This document shows, one piece after another, positions 1-12,200 of a DNA stretch of 64,000 bases. The translations under genes were made by a program, and so were the position numbers. The DNA is taken from NCBI RefSeq assembly GCF_021155765.1, contig NC_060105.1:17889001-17953000 (forward strand). The letters run 5' to 3'. The notes under the pieces were generated by a model, which saw only the letters and a program-made list of their open reading frames with translations, ran no database searches and was not told the DNA's origin. The number at the start of each line of letters is the position of its first letter. Position 1 is the first letter of the stretch. Source of the DNA: Diprion similis (Eukaryota; Arthropoda; Insecta; Hymenoptera; Diprionidae).

Positions 1-1138
1 GGTTGAGCAACAAAATCCGTGATACGTCGGATTAACTTCATTCAGTGATTCATACATTGAAAGCAAAATATACCGTACATTTTATTGTATTTCAAGCGTA
101 TTGTTTGTACGTGATAACTTGGGGGTGGATTTCGGACTAGAGGTTGATGATTCTGGTTCGAAATGAGTGTATTGTTCGGGCAACTAATTAGCAACAAATT
201 CTCATAATTTTTTCGTCATCATTCCGTCATCCGTTGGCCTGGCTTTGCCAACGTTTTTTTAAACTTGACATCGCTCTCAATTTCGGCGAAACTACTAGAG
301 CAACAAAATCAAAATTTTGGGAACTAATTAGGAACTAAAGCGCACTAAATCCCCATATGGGTAATTTTCCATTTTGATGAAGTGGTTATTCCAGCTTTTA
401 AGAGATGTGATAAAACCTCTATATATTTTTTCAGTTAACTTCCAATTAGAAGAAGAGAGAAGGATTTTTTGCAGATTTCAGAAACATTACAGCTGCTTTT
501 CTGGTTAATAAAATTTTCACCCAGTTATTCGTTTTGATAAGGTATGATGTATCAATTAAAACAACTTTGAAATTGCTTTTTTTCACTTCAAGATTAAAGC
601 AAAAGAAAATTTCGGATAACGTTAACCCATATGTGATGAAATCAGACTTTTTGATAATGTGATGTGTAAGGTCTAAAAATCTGATTATTGCAGTTTATAA
701 AAAACGTAGTAAGACAGTTGCTGTATGAAATGTATAAAATTCCTATCACAGAACTTAATATAGATCATAACATGATCTTTTCAAGGGATTAACAATCACT
801 AATTGCCAAGGTCTTGATACCATTATATTCAATGTAGCATAGGTATATAGGGAAAGATGATTATTTTCAGGAATGGGTATCAGGGTTCACTTTACATATT
901 TTGTATCCTCAACTTATTTCTGATGCAGGTATATTTCAGTCAGAAAAGGCAACTGGATTGAATTCCAATGCTCAGTTGTTGTAAATGATCATCTGGACAA
1001 CGATATAATTGAACTTACAACACATTGTGTATAATTGTAGAAGTGAAGGAATGGAGCTTCGTTATGTGTCCATAGATTTTTCACTATTACAAGCTCAAGT
1101 TTGAAGTAATATTGCACTGAGTAAAAACATTTTCTTTT
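1..1138. other. Stretch with no recognised gene
   Basis: A+T-rich sequence with no long open frame, no convincing exon and no repeat that I could match elsewhere in the window. It would hold the 3' flank of the candidate small gene, if that gene is real. Confidence 0.5.
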
Positions 1139-2205
1139 TCACTCCAGGTAGTGTGTAAAAATCTTGCATTGTGAACGTAAACTCAAAGATCTAAGGCTAA
1201 TGAGCATAATAGGGACTGACATCAGTTGTTGAATTATTAGACGGGTTATAACGCTTTTTCTATCCTAATCACAACCAACGTAATGAATCACAGAAATACC
1301 ATAATGTTATCATATACGGAGTATGCTATTAGGTGTTTTACAATTCGATATCAGAAGTTACCCTAATGTGTTTACTATCACATGGAAAAATTACCACTTC
1401 CCAACAAATTATCTAAAAATATAGGGTATACTCACCAGAACACGATTATCTTGTTTATCCTGTTTTGTTTCTAACCTCACAACATTCTTCAGTAATATTT
1501 TAACATGTTTGCCCAATAAGGACTTCACGGATTCTGTAAAATAGGAAAAAAACATCCTTGTCATTACAGGAAAGTTATTGCTGGAAACTGAGGAAAAGTA
1601 ACCACAAAATAGTTGAGCAAAGGAATTAAGAGATTTTCCTCAACCAATTGTAATCATCCTTGGATAAAAAAAAATGGGTGAAAAGGTGTTGTGGAAATTG
1701 TCTTAATTGGATTTCATAGATTTCAAACATTGAAACAGACTAACGCGAATGAGTCAAATAATTCACAAATCATTGTAACACTCCTGACAACAATAAAAAA
1801 AAGCGAATGATAATCGTCTAAATTGAAAATGGCAGAATAAATAACAATTGAAGATGCATTCCAAAAGATTTTCTCCGATAATGTAAACTATTCTTGTTTG
1901 AATTTTGCCGCACCGAACAAACACTTGCCGTACGAAATTCGGTAAGTAGGTATTAGAAAATATTGACGCGATGACGTGTTATCAGTAAAATTCTTTAGCG
2001 ATGACAAAATATCTGGGGACATGGGGATGATATTCCCGATTGATCTGATCAAGTTGAATCCTGAAGAATGACAACATAAAGAAGACACACCTTTGTCCTG
2101 GAATTTAAATGCGACTGTCAACCACTTTACGGAAATTTTAAAAGGTAAACATCTTATAAACAACGTACCGTTTAAATCCTTCGTCAGCTGCGATCGGGTA
2201 GACAT
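1139..2205 (-). CDS. Possible small three-exon gene, product not recognised
   Basis: Three candidate exons on the minus strand keep one frame: 2205-2169 (begins ATG, ends before GTACGT, phase 1), 1533-1436 (acceptor after CTATTTTACAG, donor GTGAGT, phase 0) and 1264-1139 (acceptor after GTGATTAG, ends TGA). Joined they give about 86 residues. The middle exon is basic and helix-like (it includes SVKSLLGKHVKILLKNVV), and the last has a hydrophobic stretch (LMSVPIMLISL). No family is recognised. Exon 1 is uncertain. The same ATG opens a continuous 105-codon frame to 1888, so the gene could instead be single-exon, and other phase-1 donors lie inside that frame. The splice sites of the middle exon are the strongest evidence. 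The product and even the reality of the gene are inference. Confidence 0.35.
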
Positions 2206-3269
2206 TTTAAGAATATTTTCACTTACGCGTCACACAGCACAATAAAGCATTATTTCCACAATACAAATTGGTTAAAATTGAGGGAAAAAAAAGTGAGTGT
2301 ATGAGAAGGAAGGAGGGACGTCACGAGAACATGACACAAAACTGCCGCCATGTTGTACTCCGACTGTCTACTGTTTTCCTCAAACAGGACAGAGAGAAGA
2401 GGGCGGACTCGACGTCTGTATAACTGTAAGACCGCAACGATTGAACGGTACATCTTTTTTCCGCTAGTTGACGCGGCGAGCACTTAGCACCGGTGTAACA
2501 TACTAAAGAGCACGGTCTTACATACAGTTCTGGGGACTCGTCGGAATTTGCGTGGTGGGGGAAGTACGCTTACGCTGCAGTTTTTGTTTTTCAGCGCTAC
2601 CGCTAGTTGGCACTAACGATAAAGCACGGTGTAAGAATAATAGGTGGTCCGGCTGGGGCTTGGTGGCTGTGATTATTTTAGCATAATTCAGTGCTTGGCC
2701 ACCAGACGGATACGTGTCGCAAGGGTCAATTGTAAACAATTATGGCACACACAGTGTTCGAAAAAGAGGAGATGAGGGTGTCATGTATATTAAAATTTGA
2801 GCAAAAGTTGCAGTTGCCAACATAAAATAACAATAATATCAAATTATAAAATATATAAAACATGTAAAGTAATATAAATTAAATACGAGTAAACTTATGA
2901 GGTTGAAATTCATAACGTTGCCGCAACAGAATGATTGATAAAAGTTTGAAATTTTCAAACACGAAATTATACGATAAAATTTTCGAAGTTTAGTCAAACA
3001 TTATGTGTCTCACTTATTTTGCAATAACAATATTTGAGTCACAAAATTGTGCCTTTTTTCAATATTCTATTGCAGCAACGTTACGAATTTCCTGTTAAAA
3101 ACTACGTACTCATCAACCTTGATAATTTTCTCTTTTCACGGCTCTGCTTTAAAATATCCCGTGTATGAATTTTTGCCCATTGTCGCATTCTCATCGTTAT
3201 AGATTAGTGCATGATATATGACACAATTTCATCCTTGTGTTGTTCGCAAGGAAATGAAAAGCTATAATT

Positions 3270-3860
3270 CTATATCATGTCAGACACAGTCGATTCATAT
3301 ACAGATCGATTTTCAGATTCTATGTGCTTACAAAAGTATTTCTCGATCGCTGATAGAAGAGAAAACAGAAAAATATTGCTATGAATTAAACCACCTCGGG
3401 TTTTCATATTAATTAATTCTGCTTCGCTGAGAGTATCATTATCTTTAACAGACTGAAAAGCTTTCTGACATACTCGACACTTATTTTGTTTTCTTAATTT
3501 GCGACACAAAAATCCGGTTACATAATATATTATGCAATTGACAACCGAAGCCGACGCATAATCATGGTCAAATCTGACAACATCTTCGCATTCCCATTCT
3601 GTTGTTTGGATAATGGAGTCTAACTTTGTCTTGAATTCTTGCAAATGTTTTGAAATGTGTGTAGTATCCTTTTTGAAAATCATTGGGTAATCTGCCAATG
3701 AAACTAAAGGCTTGTGCATATCTTCTTGTACTGTACAATTTCCAAATTTCGGGGGTTTCAACAGTTGATATATTGATATTAATTTATAAAGTTGCAAAAA
3801 TGAGGGAAGCGTAGGGTGGTCATTGGCAGCTCCTGCTTGCCGGATAATCCCAAAAAATTG
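3270..3860 (-). pseudogene. P-element/THAP9 transposase C-terminal fragment
   Basis: A continuous frame of about 196 codons ends in TAG. It carries FFGIIRQAGAANDHPTLPSF, close to the N-D-H-P block seen in P-element and THAP9 transposases, followed by a YQLLKPPK-like segment and a Cys-rich stretch (CRKLRKQNKCRVCQKAF) typical of the C-terminal part. A polypyrimidine tract and GCAG sit just before the first codon used here, so it was probably once an internal or terminal exon. The catalytic RNase H-like core lies upstream in the family and is absent from this element. The open frame suggests fairly recent activity or retained coding, but no ATG lies near its start. Confidence 0.65.
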
Positions 3861-3954
3861 CTGCAATATAGATTAGATACTATTTTCTAATGAGGCTGAA
3901 GTTAGTAACGTGAACGGAACGAAACATCAGGGAAAAAATCACTTTTTTACAATT

Positions 3955-4134
3955 TTAGTATGACTTGTAAGGAGTCGGTATTCCAAAAACCTTTTTCAAA
4001 ACTACACCAATACGAGCAATTGAGTCTTTCCATTTATTATACAAATAAATTTCTTTCGGAACGTTGAAAAAAGATATGTTCTTCCCATACGCGTCTGAAG
4101 CACGTTGATGACAGACACAACAAGTCTTGACCAT
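3955..4134 (-). pseudogene. THAP-domain fragment of P-like transposase
   Basis: An ATG-started 59-codon frame begins with Met-Val-Lys-Thr then CCVC, giving the Cys-x2-Cys pair expected at the start of a THAP zinc finger. It continues with ISFFNVPKE and WKDSIARIG, which match the THAP pattern of a Phe-x-x-Pro stretch followed by a conserved Trp. The second half of the finger (the downstream Cys and His) is missing: the frame stops at TAA soon after GIPTPYKSY. In P-element and THAP9 transposases this domain binds DNA near the element ends. Splicing onto the fragment at 3860 is possible, since an acceptor GCAG lies there, but no strong donor is visible. Best read as a remnant. Confidence 0.6.
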
Positions 4135-4420
4135 ATTTAAATGTATTCTTATCTAAATAAATAATAAATAAATATTATATCGTTGAACACCGTTATCGTT
4201 GATTATATTCACGATTTATATTTCAATGGTTATACCTCCTCTGTTGTGATTGAAACTTAGAGCATGAAACCTAACGTGCCGCCATTATTGTTTACAATTG
4301 GCCCTTGCGACATGTATCCGCCTGGTGGCCGAGCACTGAATTATGCTAAAATAATCACAAGCCTTAGCATTGCGGGGATAGGGCAGCCGGACCACCTATT
4401 ATTCTTACACCGTGCGATAA

Positions 4421-4615
4421 AGTAATGTTCGCAAACATAACCTCAAATTTCTCAAACAATAAGTGGTGTGCGATGACGAAGTGATAATGGCACACGTTAT
4501 TTCTAAAAATACATAACCATGTACGGTTTATGCGATTTTCACTATTTATACGTACATTTGGACCACGTAATTTGTAAAGTTTGAGAAATTTGAGGTTATG
4601 TTTGCGAACATTACT
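4421..4615. mobile_element. Foldback (MITE-like) insert nested in P-like right arm
   Basis: The first 37 bases, starting AGTAATGTTCGCAAACATAA, return as a near-exact inverted copy at 4579-4615. The insert interrupts the right terminal arm of the surrounding element at a point where the left arm is continuous, so it arrived later. No coding capacity is seen. Confidence 0.7.
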
Positions 4616-4948
4616 TTACCATTAGTGCCAACTAACGGTAGCGCTGAAAAACAAAAACTACAGCGTAAGCGTACTTCCCCCACCACTAGAGTCCCCAGAC
4701 CTGTATGTAAGACCGTGGCCCCAACCAGCGGGGCGACACTCAAATGCTTCAGGACAAGACTGTTATTCGACACCGGATTGCGAAGCATTACCACCTGAAA
4801 GAAGCTGAGTAATGAAGTAACCAAAGGCTAGAAGAACTTTTGAGTTTTTCTTGACGTTTGTTTACAACAGAATTTTATCGCAACGTACTCTTGAGATAGA
4901 AAAACAATAGTATATTGTACATCAAGGAGGCTAAATAGGTTTTTATTC

Positions 4949-5007
4949 GCCGAGCGCGTGTTTTCAATACGAGCCGAAGACGAGTATTTCAAACACGCGC
5001 TCGGCGT
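4949..5007. repeat. Short hairpin, G+C-rich arms
   Basis: CGCCGAGCGCGTGTTTTCAA and its continuation pair with an inverted copy ending GCGCTCGGCG across a loop of a few bases. The arms are about 27 bases with few mismatches. Probably the core or an end of a small foldback element. No transcript evidence is visible. Confidence 0.45.
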
Positions 5008-5385
5008 GTAAAGACCCAGCCAAAGAGTATGGCTTTGGCCATAGGCAGGATGCAGAAGCCGTAGCGCATGCGCAATTTGAAAAATCCAGTCCAGCCATTT
5101 GGCTTCTGCGTTCTGCCCATGACTTATGGATTTTTAATACATATAAAAATCCATAAGGCATATTCCATGGCATAACAAACGATAAGCCTATAAGCTGTCT
5201 GTGGAAGCGTCTGTGATTGTAAATATTGTTTTCTGCCGGCAGTCCCCTTTCGTGGCCCCAACTCACTGATCTCCATAACAACCCAACTCCAGGAAAGAGC
5301 GACAGAGAAGACGCCAGAGTTAATTATCTTCTGTTCTTACATAAGACCTATTCAATTCCCGCTCACGGGACGCTTTACTCCATGA

Positions 5386-5513
5386 GTGCGTTCCGAAATT
5401 AGCTGGCAGCGCCAAAAACTCCCTAGGACAGGGGCAGAGCTATTCATGAACTCGGCAGCGCAAAAGAGGTAAAAGATTGTTGACAGCACTAGGAGCCAAT
5501 ATCGGAACGCACC
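5386..5513 (-). mobile_element. Small MITE, ends GTGCGTTCCGA, copy 1
   Basis: Inverted ends GTGCGTTCCGAAAT and ATATCGGAACGCAC enclose about 100 bases that include AACTCCCTAGG and CAGCGCAAAAGAG. A second copy in the opposite orientation lies at 33508-33636, which supports a mobile family. Confidence 0.65.
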
Positions 5514-6222
5514 CTATGTTATATATTCTATGGTATGTACCATTGCTGGTAAGCAAGACCGTCATTTCCATGAAGCGAATCTACGTGCTATCGGAACAAT
5601 TTTAAGTCGAATTTTTTTTCTTTGCATTTGCAAGAAAAAAAAATGCAAGTTTACTGTCCCAATAATGGAAAACCACCCACCAACAAACGATTTCACATTG
5701 ATTTGCACTGAAATAAATTTTTTCTTTGAAAGGCTAGGGAAAAAAAATCCCTAAGTTATTTTGGTAATCAATTTGTAATGAATCAATTACTGATACACGT
5801 TCTTATTAGTCCATAAATTATTACCAAACAACCAACAATCTATTTTAAAATATAAATTCTATCAGGATTAATGTGAGGCCAAATCTATGGGGGTCACAAA
5901 TATCCTTCCAGCTGTTCGTCTTACATCGTAACTGCCAGCTCGTAAAAATCCCTAGAATATGCTTCACAGTCTTTTTGTTTTCTATCGCGACCACGAGCAG
6001 CCGGAGCAGCACGCTGCAATTTCAGAATTGTAGAAAAGACAATCTGCGGCTTGTCTGTTTTCATTTTTCAGTGCGACTCACAAACAAAAATGAGAGTAGG
6101 TGTCGCAGTCATGATCGGAACGAAGAATTAGTATTAAACGATGCTTAGTCAATGACAAATGAAACAATTGCAATCGTGAGTAATCTCTAAGCTCGGATTA
6201 GCCGTTGTTTTAACTTTTCACG

Positions 6223-9200
6223 ATGGCTGCCAGCGGGAGCACTGTCTGTGATGAAAAAACGAAAATACGAATGATGAGTTTGACTTACCTGAGGAATACT
6301 TTTCAAAAGAAGTCAGAGAACTCAGGCTGTGCCGAAATTGCGTCAATTGAAATTGAAAAGAATTTGGGACGAATTGAATGTCGCAATATTCCGAACGACG
6401 ATTTACGTTCGGAAAGATTAAAGTTCTCCGCTCACTGTAAGCCCATCGAATGTTATCAGGACATGGAGTACAAAGAAATTAGTAACGACAACACCTTCGG
6501 ACTCCTTAGAAGGATAAAAAAACGGCTCCACATTAGAGATTTGAAATTTTGTAAATCCAAGCAGAAGGTACGAGGTGAAAACCAAACCTGTAGATTAACA
6601 CTGTTGTACTTACACCTTTGCTTACATTCTCTTACACCTTTTCTCATCTCAGATCAAAGCCATCGAACCATCCAGTCCATCCTACGGTTTGACCAGCACT
6701 TTGAACGTCACGCAAAGTCAGCTGCCGATTAAATTCCTTAATGAAAAGAAGAACTCGCTAACAAACATTGTGTACAATTTGACAAACGAAGAGAATGGTT
6801 ACTCTGATGATATCCCAAACCAGTCGCAGAGCGATTCGATCGACGGGGAAGACAGACTTCGGGAAGAACCTGAGTACATTTCTTCTGGGATCGGCAATAC
6901 GGCCATACCTCAAGCCAGTTGTTCTGGAGAATCTGGAGATTTGACCTCCGACGCCGAAGGCAAAAATGATAAAAAGGTTAATTTGACCGAAGAGTTGCTA
7001 AGGCTCAGTAAGTATGGATGGTACTGGGGACCAATTTCAAGGGACGAAGCAGATTCCAAGCTGACTAATGAGCCAGATGGGGCATTCTTGGTCCGGGATT
7101 CATCTGCAGACAAGTGAGTGTACACAAAAAATGATAACACATTATACAGAGATTGAGGTACCGTGAGGATGAATCTGCCAGGTCGTCTAATCCAAATTAA
7201 GCATAGAGAAAAAATTAGTTATAGAATCTTCAGGGTATGTTATGTGCCCCAATGATCAAACATAAAGCAACATTCCTACCATATAATAGAAATGATTCTG
7301 AGCTGATTCGAATGACAAGCTAAGATACCCCGGTAAAGAAAATTCTCCGGAATTCCTCATACTTTTATTTACAAATTTTCAGAAGTTTACCATGTTTTCG
7401 GACAGTTCTGAGAAAAATTTCGTATCATTTCTGGAAAACTATGAATTCTGATATCATCTGCGGGGTTTCAAAAAATTCTAAAAAGCCTTGGCAAAGAGCT
7501 CATATTTTTGTGGATCTGCTCTTTCAATTGAAAATCCGAAAAAAACTCCCAAGTTTTTGAAATTTTGACGACTTTTGATTGAGTTGAGTTTGAGGTAAGA
7601 ATTGAATGAATTTCTAAAAACAACTGAAATTCTTTCCAAGCTGCATTTTTTGTTTTACTGAATATCTGGAAAACGTTTTTGTCTGTCTACCTATTTTTGA
7701 CAATGTCGAGCTAGAGATGAAATTCGGGCCAATTTCCAGAGGAAACTCATAGTTCTCCACAATTTTTTTTCTATATCAAGAAGTGTGTAAATCTGTTAAA
7801 TGTTAGAAATGTTCAGGAAACTGTGGAAATTATTTATGACATGTAACCGACAAAATCGGAATATCTCTGTGAAAAAATGTTTTCAATAAAACTACAAGTA
7901 CAAAAAATTTTTAGAAATTTTAAAGAAGTATCAAATTTCTCTCACAAAGCTACTGATATTAATTTTCTATATCAGAATTAGATGGTTTTAAAAAGTTTCT
8001 AAAAGCATTTTTTGCCAAGATATGAGCAATTTAAGAAAATGTTTCTTAATCAATACATTCAGAATGCTTGAATTTTGGAACTGTTTTTTATCTGAAGGAA
8101 CTCTTTGCCTTGAGTTTATTTTTCAACCTTAGAAATCTCCAGAGATTGCCTGGAAACATGGTTACAAAAAGTTATCTCCAGAATGGATGAAAGTAAATCT
8201 GTGAAAGTACGGTACAATAAATTTTCGTTAGCGACTGTATTCGTACTTTATAATTACACTGGAATGTGAAATTTCTTAAATTTTTTCTCAGACAATTTGT
8301 AGGACTGTTGTCAGCGTGCGAAATGGACTAAAAAATATAAGAGTTTTAGTTACAAATGTGGTCAAAGTTAGTATTTGTCAAAGTAAAGAAACATTGAGAA
8401 AAGATCATTACTTTACAATTTTAGAATGATTTGAAGGAAGTCAAGTTTTTCAAATGTGAGACATCACATGAAATAAAAAAAATTTAATTATGCAAATTTT
8501 AAATTCATTTTTTTCCAGGTTTCATCACCTTCGACGAATACTAGCTTCAACAATGTTTATAACTAGAACACTGAAGCTTTTAAGCTTATTTTGCTCGCTG
8601 ACAACATCACCACAAATTGTTTAAAAAACATTCAAGAAATTATACAATAGCATGAAATTATAGCGTGTAAATCTAATCGCTGACAAAAATCCTCTCCAGC
8701 GTACTTTCACAGATATATTTTTAAGTGTGGTTGAATTTTGGACAATCTTAAAATTGTTGAATAATAATGTTTCCTAAACTGTTCGGTCACAAAAACATTG
8801 CTAACTTCTTTCTTATAATTATTATAAAACGTTTTTTCGGACATTTAATATTTAAGTTGGTGTTATGAAACCTTCCAATGGCAAGCACTTTTGGCGATGG
8901 AAATATTGTACACCTCCCGAGGTGGATTCTGACCGTTTCAAGGCCACCGGTGTCGTCTACTACCACCTATTCGACCTGCGTATCCGTATCAGAATCCACC
9001 TCGGGAGCATTATTTATTATTTATTGAGCAGTATTTGTTAATTAAAACACACTCGATTTTTCTATTCAAATGTATCGAGTTTTATATTTGACTAGCTGCT
9101 CGTCGCGGTTTCGCCGCATCCAAATTTAGTGACATAACCTTGAACCGGACCTAATCTAACCCCAGTCATGCAACTAATGCAACTACATGAGATATGCTCA

Positions 9201-12200
9201 TGTGTCGAAACAACTTGCGCGCTACCTACTGTAAAATGGTTGTACCAATTCAGAACCTTCTCGAGTGTGAAGAATGCATACGGGACAAAAAAAACATTCA
9301 TTTTTTACTGCACAATCAATATAAAAAAATTCATTTTCATAATTCAGAAACATTCGCGGGCGTGCGCACAACAACTCCCTAAAGTTTCATCACAATTGGA
9401 TGAATGGTATAGAAACACATACGGGACAAACGGACAGATAAACAGACATTTATTTTTACTCATGCATACATCCATAGATATACACTAAATAAGTAATAAT
9501 TTCGCTTGATTATCTAATAAATTTGAAAAATGGCAGATAGTAGATAATGTTTGCTGAATACGTTTGAGACGTTAAACTGACAAGTGAAATTTTGCTTAAT
9601 CATGTATTTTGGATCCATATAACACAAAATAAAACCAACTTTGTTTTATATTATATGTATGTATTATACACATCTGTATGTTTCTTATATGTATCTATTA
9701 CGATTAAAAAAAATCTGTTTGCGCCGGCGTGAAACTTCTTCAAACATTGAAGTATGTTAGACTAGAGATTTTGAAAATTTGTCCGCTATAACTCAGTTTT
9801 TTATCGAAAAAAACTCCCCTTTCACTGGATTCAATTTTTCTTAAATTTATTTCTATTAGGTATACAGCAGAGATGTTTTTTCATTAAAGTTGACTAATAA
9901 TAGAACAGCGCACACAGCTAGAGATTTTTCAAACAGTTTTTTCTCATTAACTAATTTTTGATTAAGACAGTCTGGCCGATTCATCCCTAGTATTAGTACC
10001 TATTCATTTTTCACACAATTTTTGTCATTCCGCTATAAAGCTGAAACTAGCAGCCAGAATTAGCAGCGGACATGTTAAGATCAAATGAAATCAGACAGCA
10101 AAATCAGTAATGAATATTTTGTTAAATCCACGAAAAACTCTTAATATTTGAGAATTATGGGTTTGAAATTGTGTTGCTTTATCTTGTTTGCAAACAATTT
10201 AGTATGAATTTAAAAAAAACTTGGGCTGTTTGATAAAATTACTTCTGAATTACTATCTGAAATCTTTTGTAATTCTTTGAAATCTTTTGAAATTCTTTTA
10301 AATTATTGAAATCTTGGAAATATTTGAAATCATCTGAAGTCTCTAATCTTTCAAAATATTTTGAAACCTTTGTAATCTGAAAATCACTTGAAATTTTTAT
10401 TAATTCAAAATTTTCCTATTTCAACTATTTTTAAAAGGATGTTCGTTTATTTTGTCAGAGATTTTAAAAGTGAAACGTTATTCGTAAACTGTATTTACGA
10501 TAGTTTAAATTACCTACGGTTAGAAATCACTTCAATAAATGTTCGAAAACGTTTCCACGCACTTCAATGCACCGATCAGCTTACTTATGTGAATCTGGCA
10601 CCAGACCCGTTCAAAAATCAATTTTCAAAATTTTTATCGATCGTAAATCGTGTGTAGTTTGTAGTAAAAGAATTTTCGTTTGTAGTCTAACCGAAAAAAG
10701 TTACAGCCATTCACTGATTTTTGAAAAATCCAACTCTTCCGTTATTTGAGGTATGTACATTCGACCTGAGGGTGGGTATCGAGCTCTCATTTGAAATTGT
10801 TCGACTGTGGACAATAGTACAGGAGGCTGATTACGGTTTCTCACCTTTTCACATTTTCCGTCATCCAAGAATTCTGATTGGTTCATTGAATTTTGCAAAC
10901 CAATCAGAATGCTTTGATGGGTGGAAATCTAAAAAGTGAATAACCGTAATAAGCCCCCAGCGCTCGGAAAAGCGCGAAACGCGTTGATAATTCGATAATT
11001 TGCTATCGTAAATAAGGTTTACGAATAACGTTTTATTTTTTTTATTTAAAACTTGATATATATAAACATCCTTTTAAAAATAGTTGAAATGATGCAATTA
11101 TGAATTAATAAAAATTGGAACTGAAAAATTAAAAGTATAAATTAAAATACTTAAATAATTTAGAAATTGCAAGATAAAACTTGGAAAAAATATTAACATT
11201 TAGAAAAAAAGGGAGGAGCCCACAGCAAGAGCGAGAAAAGTGTAATCCTTCGAGTCAAAGAGATCTAAGGTTAAAAATAGTATGCATTTTATCAAAATGT
11301 ACCAGTGATCATATATTAATTTCTATAACATCGATACATTTAGATACATTTTCATGAAAATTACATTCTATTTTCTGTCTTGAAGCGAATTTTTTTGATA
11401 TTCATTTATCTTTCGAATGACTTCTTAAAAAACAAAAATTAGAGATTCGACAAAAATTCCAGTGTTAGGATCATGTGAATTATTCAAAGATTGAATTCGA
11501 TCATTTCCGATTAAGGAGGTATATACAGATGAAATAGAGGAGTAGACTGTTTGAAAAGTGGGCGAACTTTGAGAATTTATATACCGACAACCAATTGTTT
11601 AATTCCATTGTACAGTAGTTTTAAAATGACTGTAATTTGTTTTCTAATAATGATAACTATGCTTCATTTTAGCGTTTTGGAAAGTTTGTAGAATCAGCTC
11701 TAAGGATCTGTGCGTAAATTTAAGAAATATTGAATAGTTTACGAGTATTTTAACTTTTATGAAAAAGTGCAATTTCCCATGTCAAGTAAATGGGGGAAAA
11801 GGCGACCTGTTAGACTTGAGCTCGAGAGCTGATCTTTTGGGAGGATTTTTTTCTACGAATTACTTGCATTTCAGGGGGTAAGAGGGAAAAAAAGTTTTTG
11901 GAATCACCTTAAGCTAAATTGTAATACTTTTTCATTAGATTCAATTAATATAAAGAATTAGCATTTAATAATAACCTAATCATTTCGCTCGGTGACATGT
12001 TTAGATAATTTCTTTTTTTTTACCACGATGTAAATTTTTTTTATGAAAAATTGAATTTCAACTTGGAATCTTGGCCTTTTCGTTAAAACATAGAGAAAAA
12101 ATAGCGGATCTTAACAAAGCGACCGAATTATCCGAGAATACTTTTCCCAAATTTGAAGAAATTGGTTCAGCGGTTTTTAAGATATTATAGGCTCAGCAAA

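Larger units (their letters stand above)
2511..4717 (-). mobile_element. P-element/THAP9-type DNA transposon, internally deleted
   Basis: The ends are inverted copies beginning CACGGTCTTACATACAG. The left arm runs 2511-2745; the right arm, 4717-4282 read backwards, matches it over about 230 bases. Shared blocks include the segments starting GTGGGGGAAGTACGCTTACG, CAGCGCTACCG and TTTAGCATAATTCAGTGCT. The right arm is split by a foldback insertion (4421-4615). Inside, on the minus strand, lie a THAP-domain fragment (4134-3955) and a transposase C-terminal fragment (3860-3270), while the central transposase region is absent. P elements begin with CA and make 8-bp target duplications; the flanks here (CTAAAGAG and GCCCCAAC) do not match, so the duplication has decayed or the true ends differ. 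The element cannot make its own full transposase. Confidence 0.75.

Noticed and set aside
2250-2483. 77-codon minus-strand frame near the candidate small gene
   Set aside because: No splice context or recognisable protein; overlaps the likely 5' flank.
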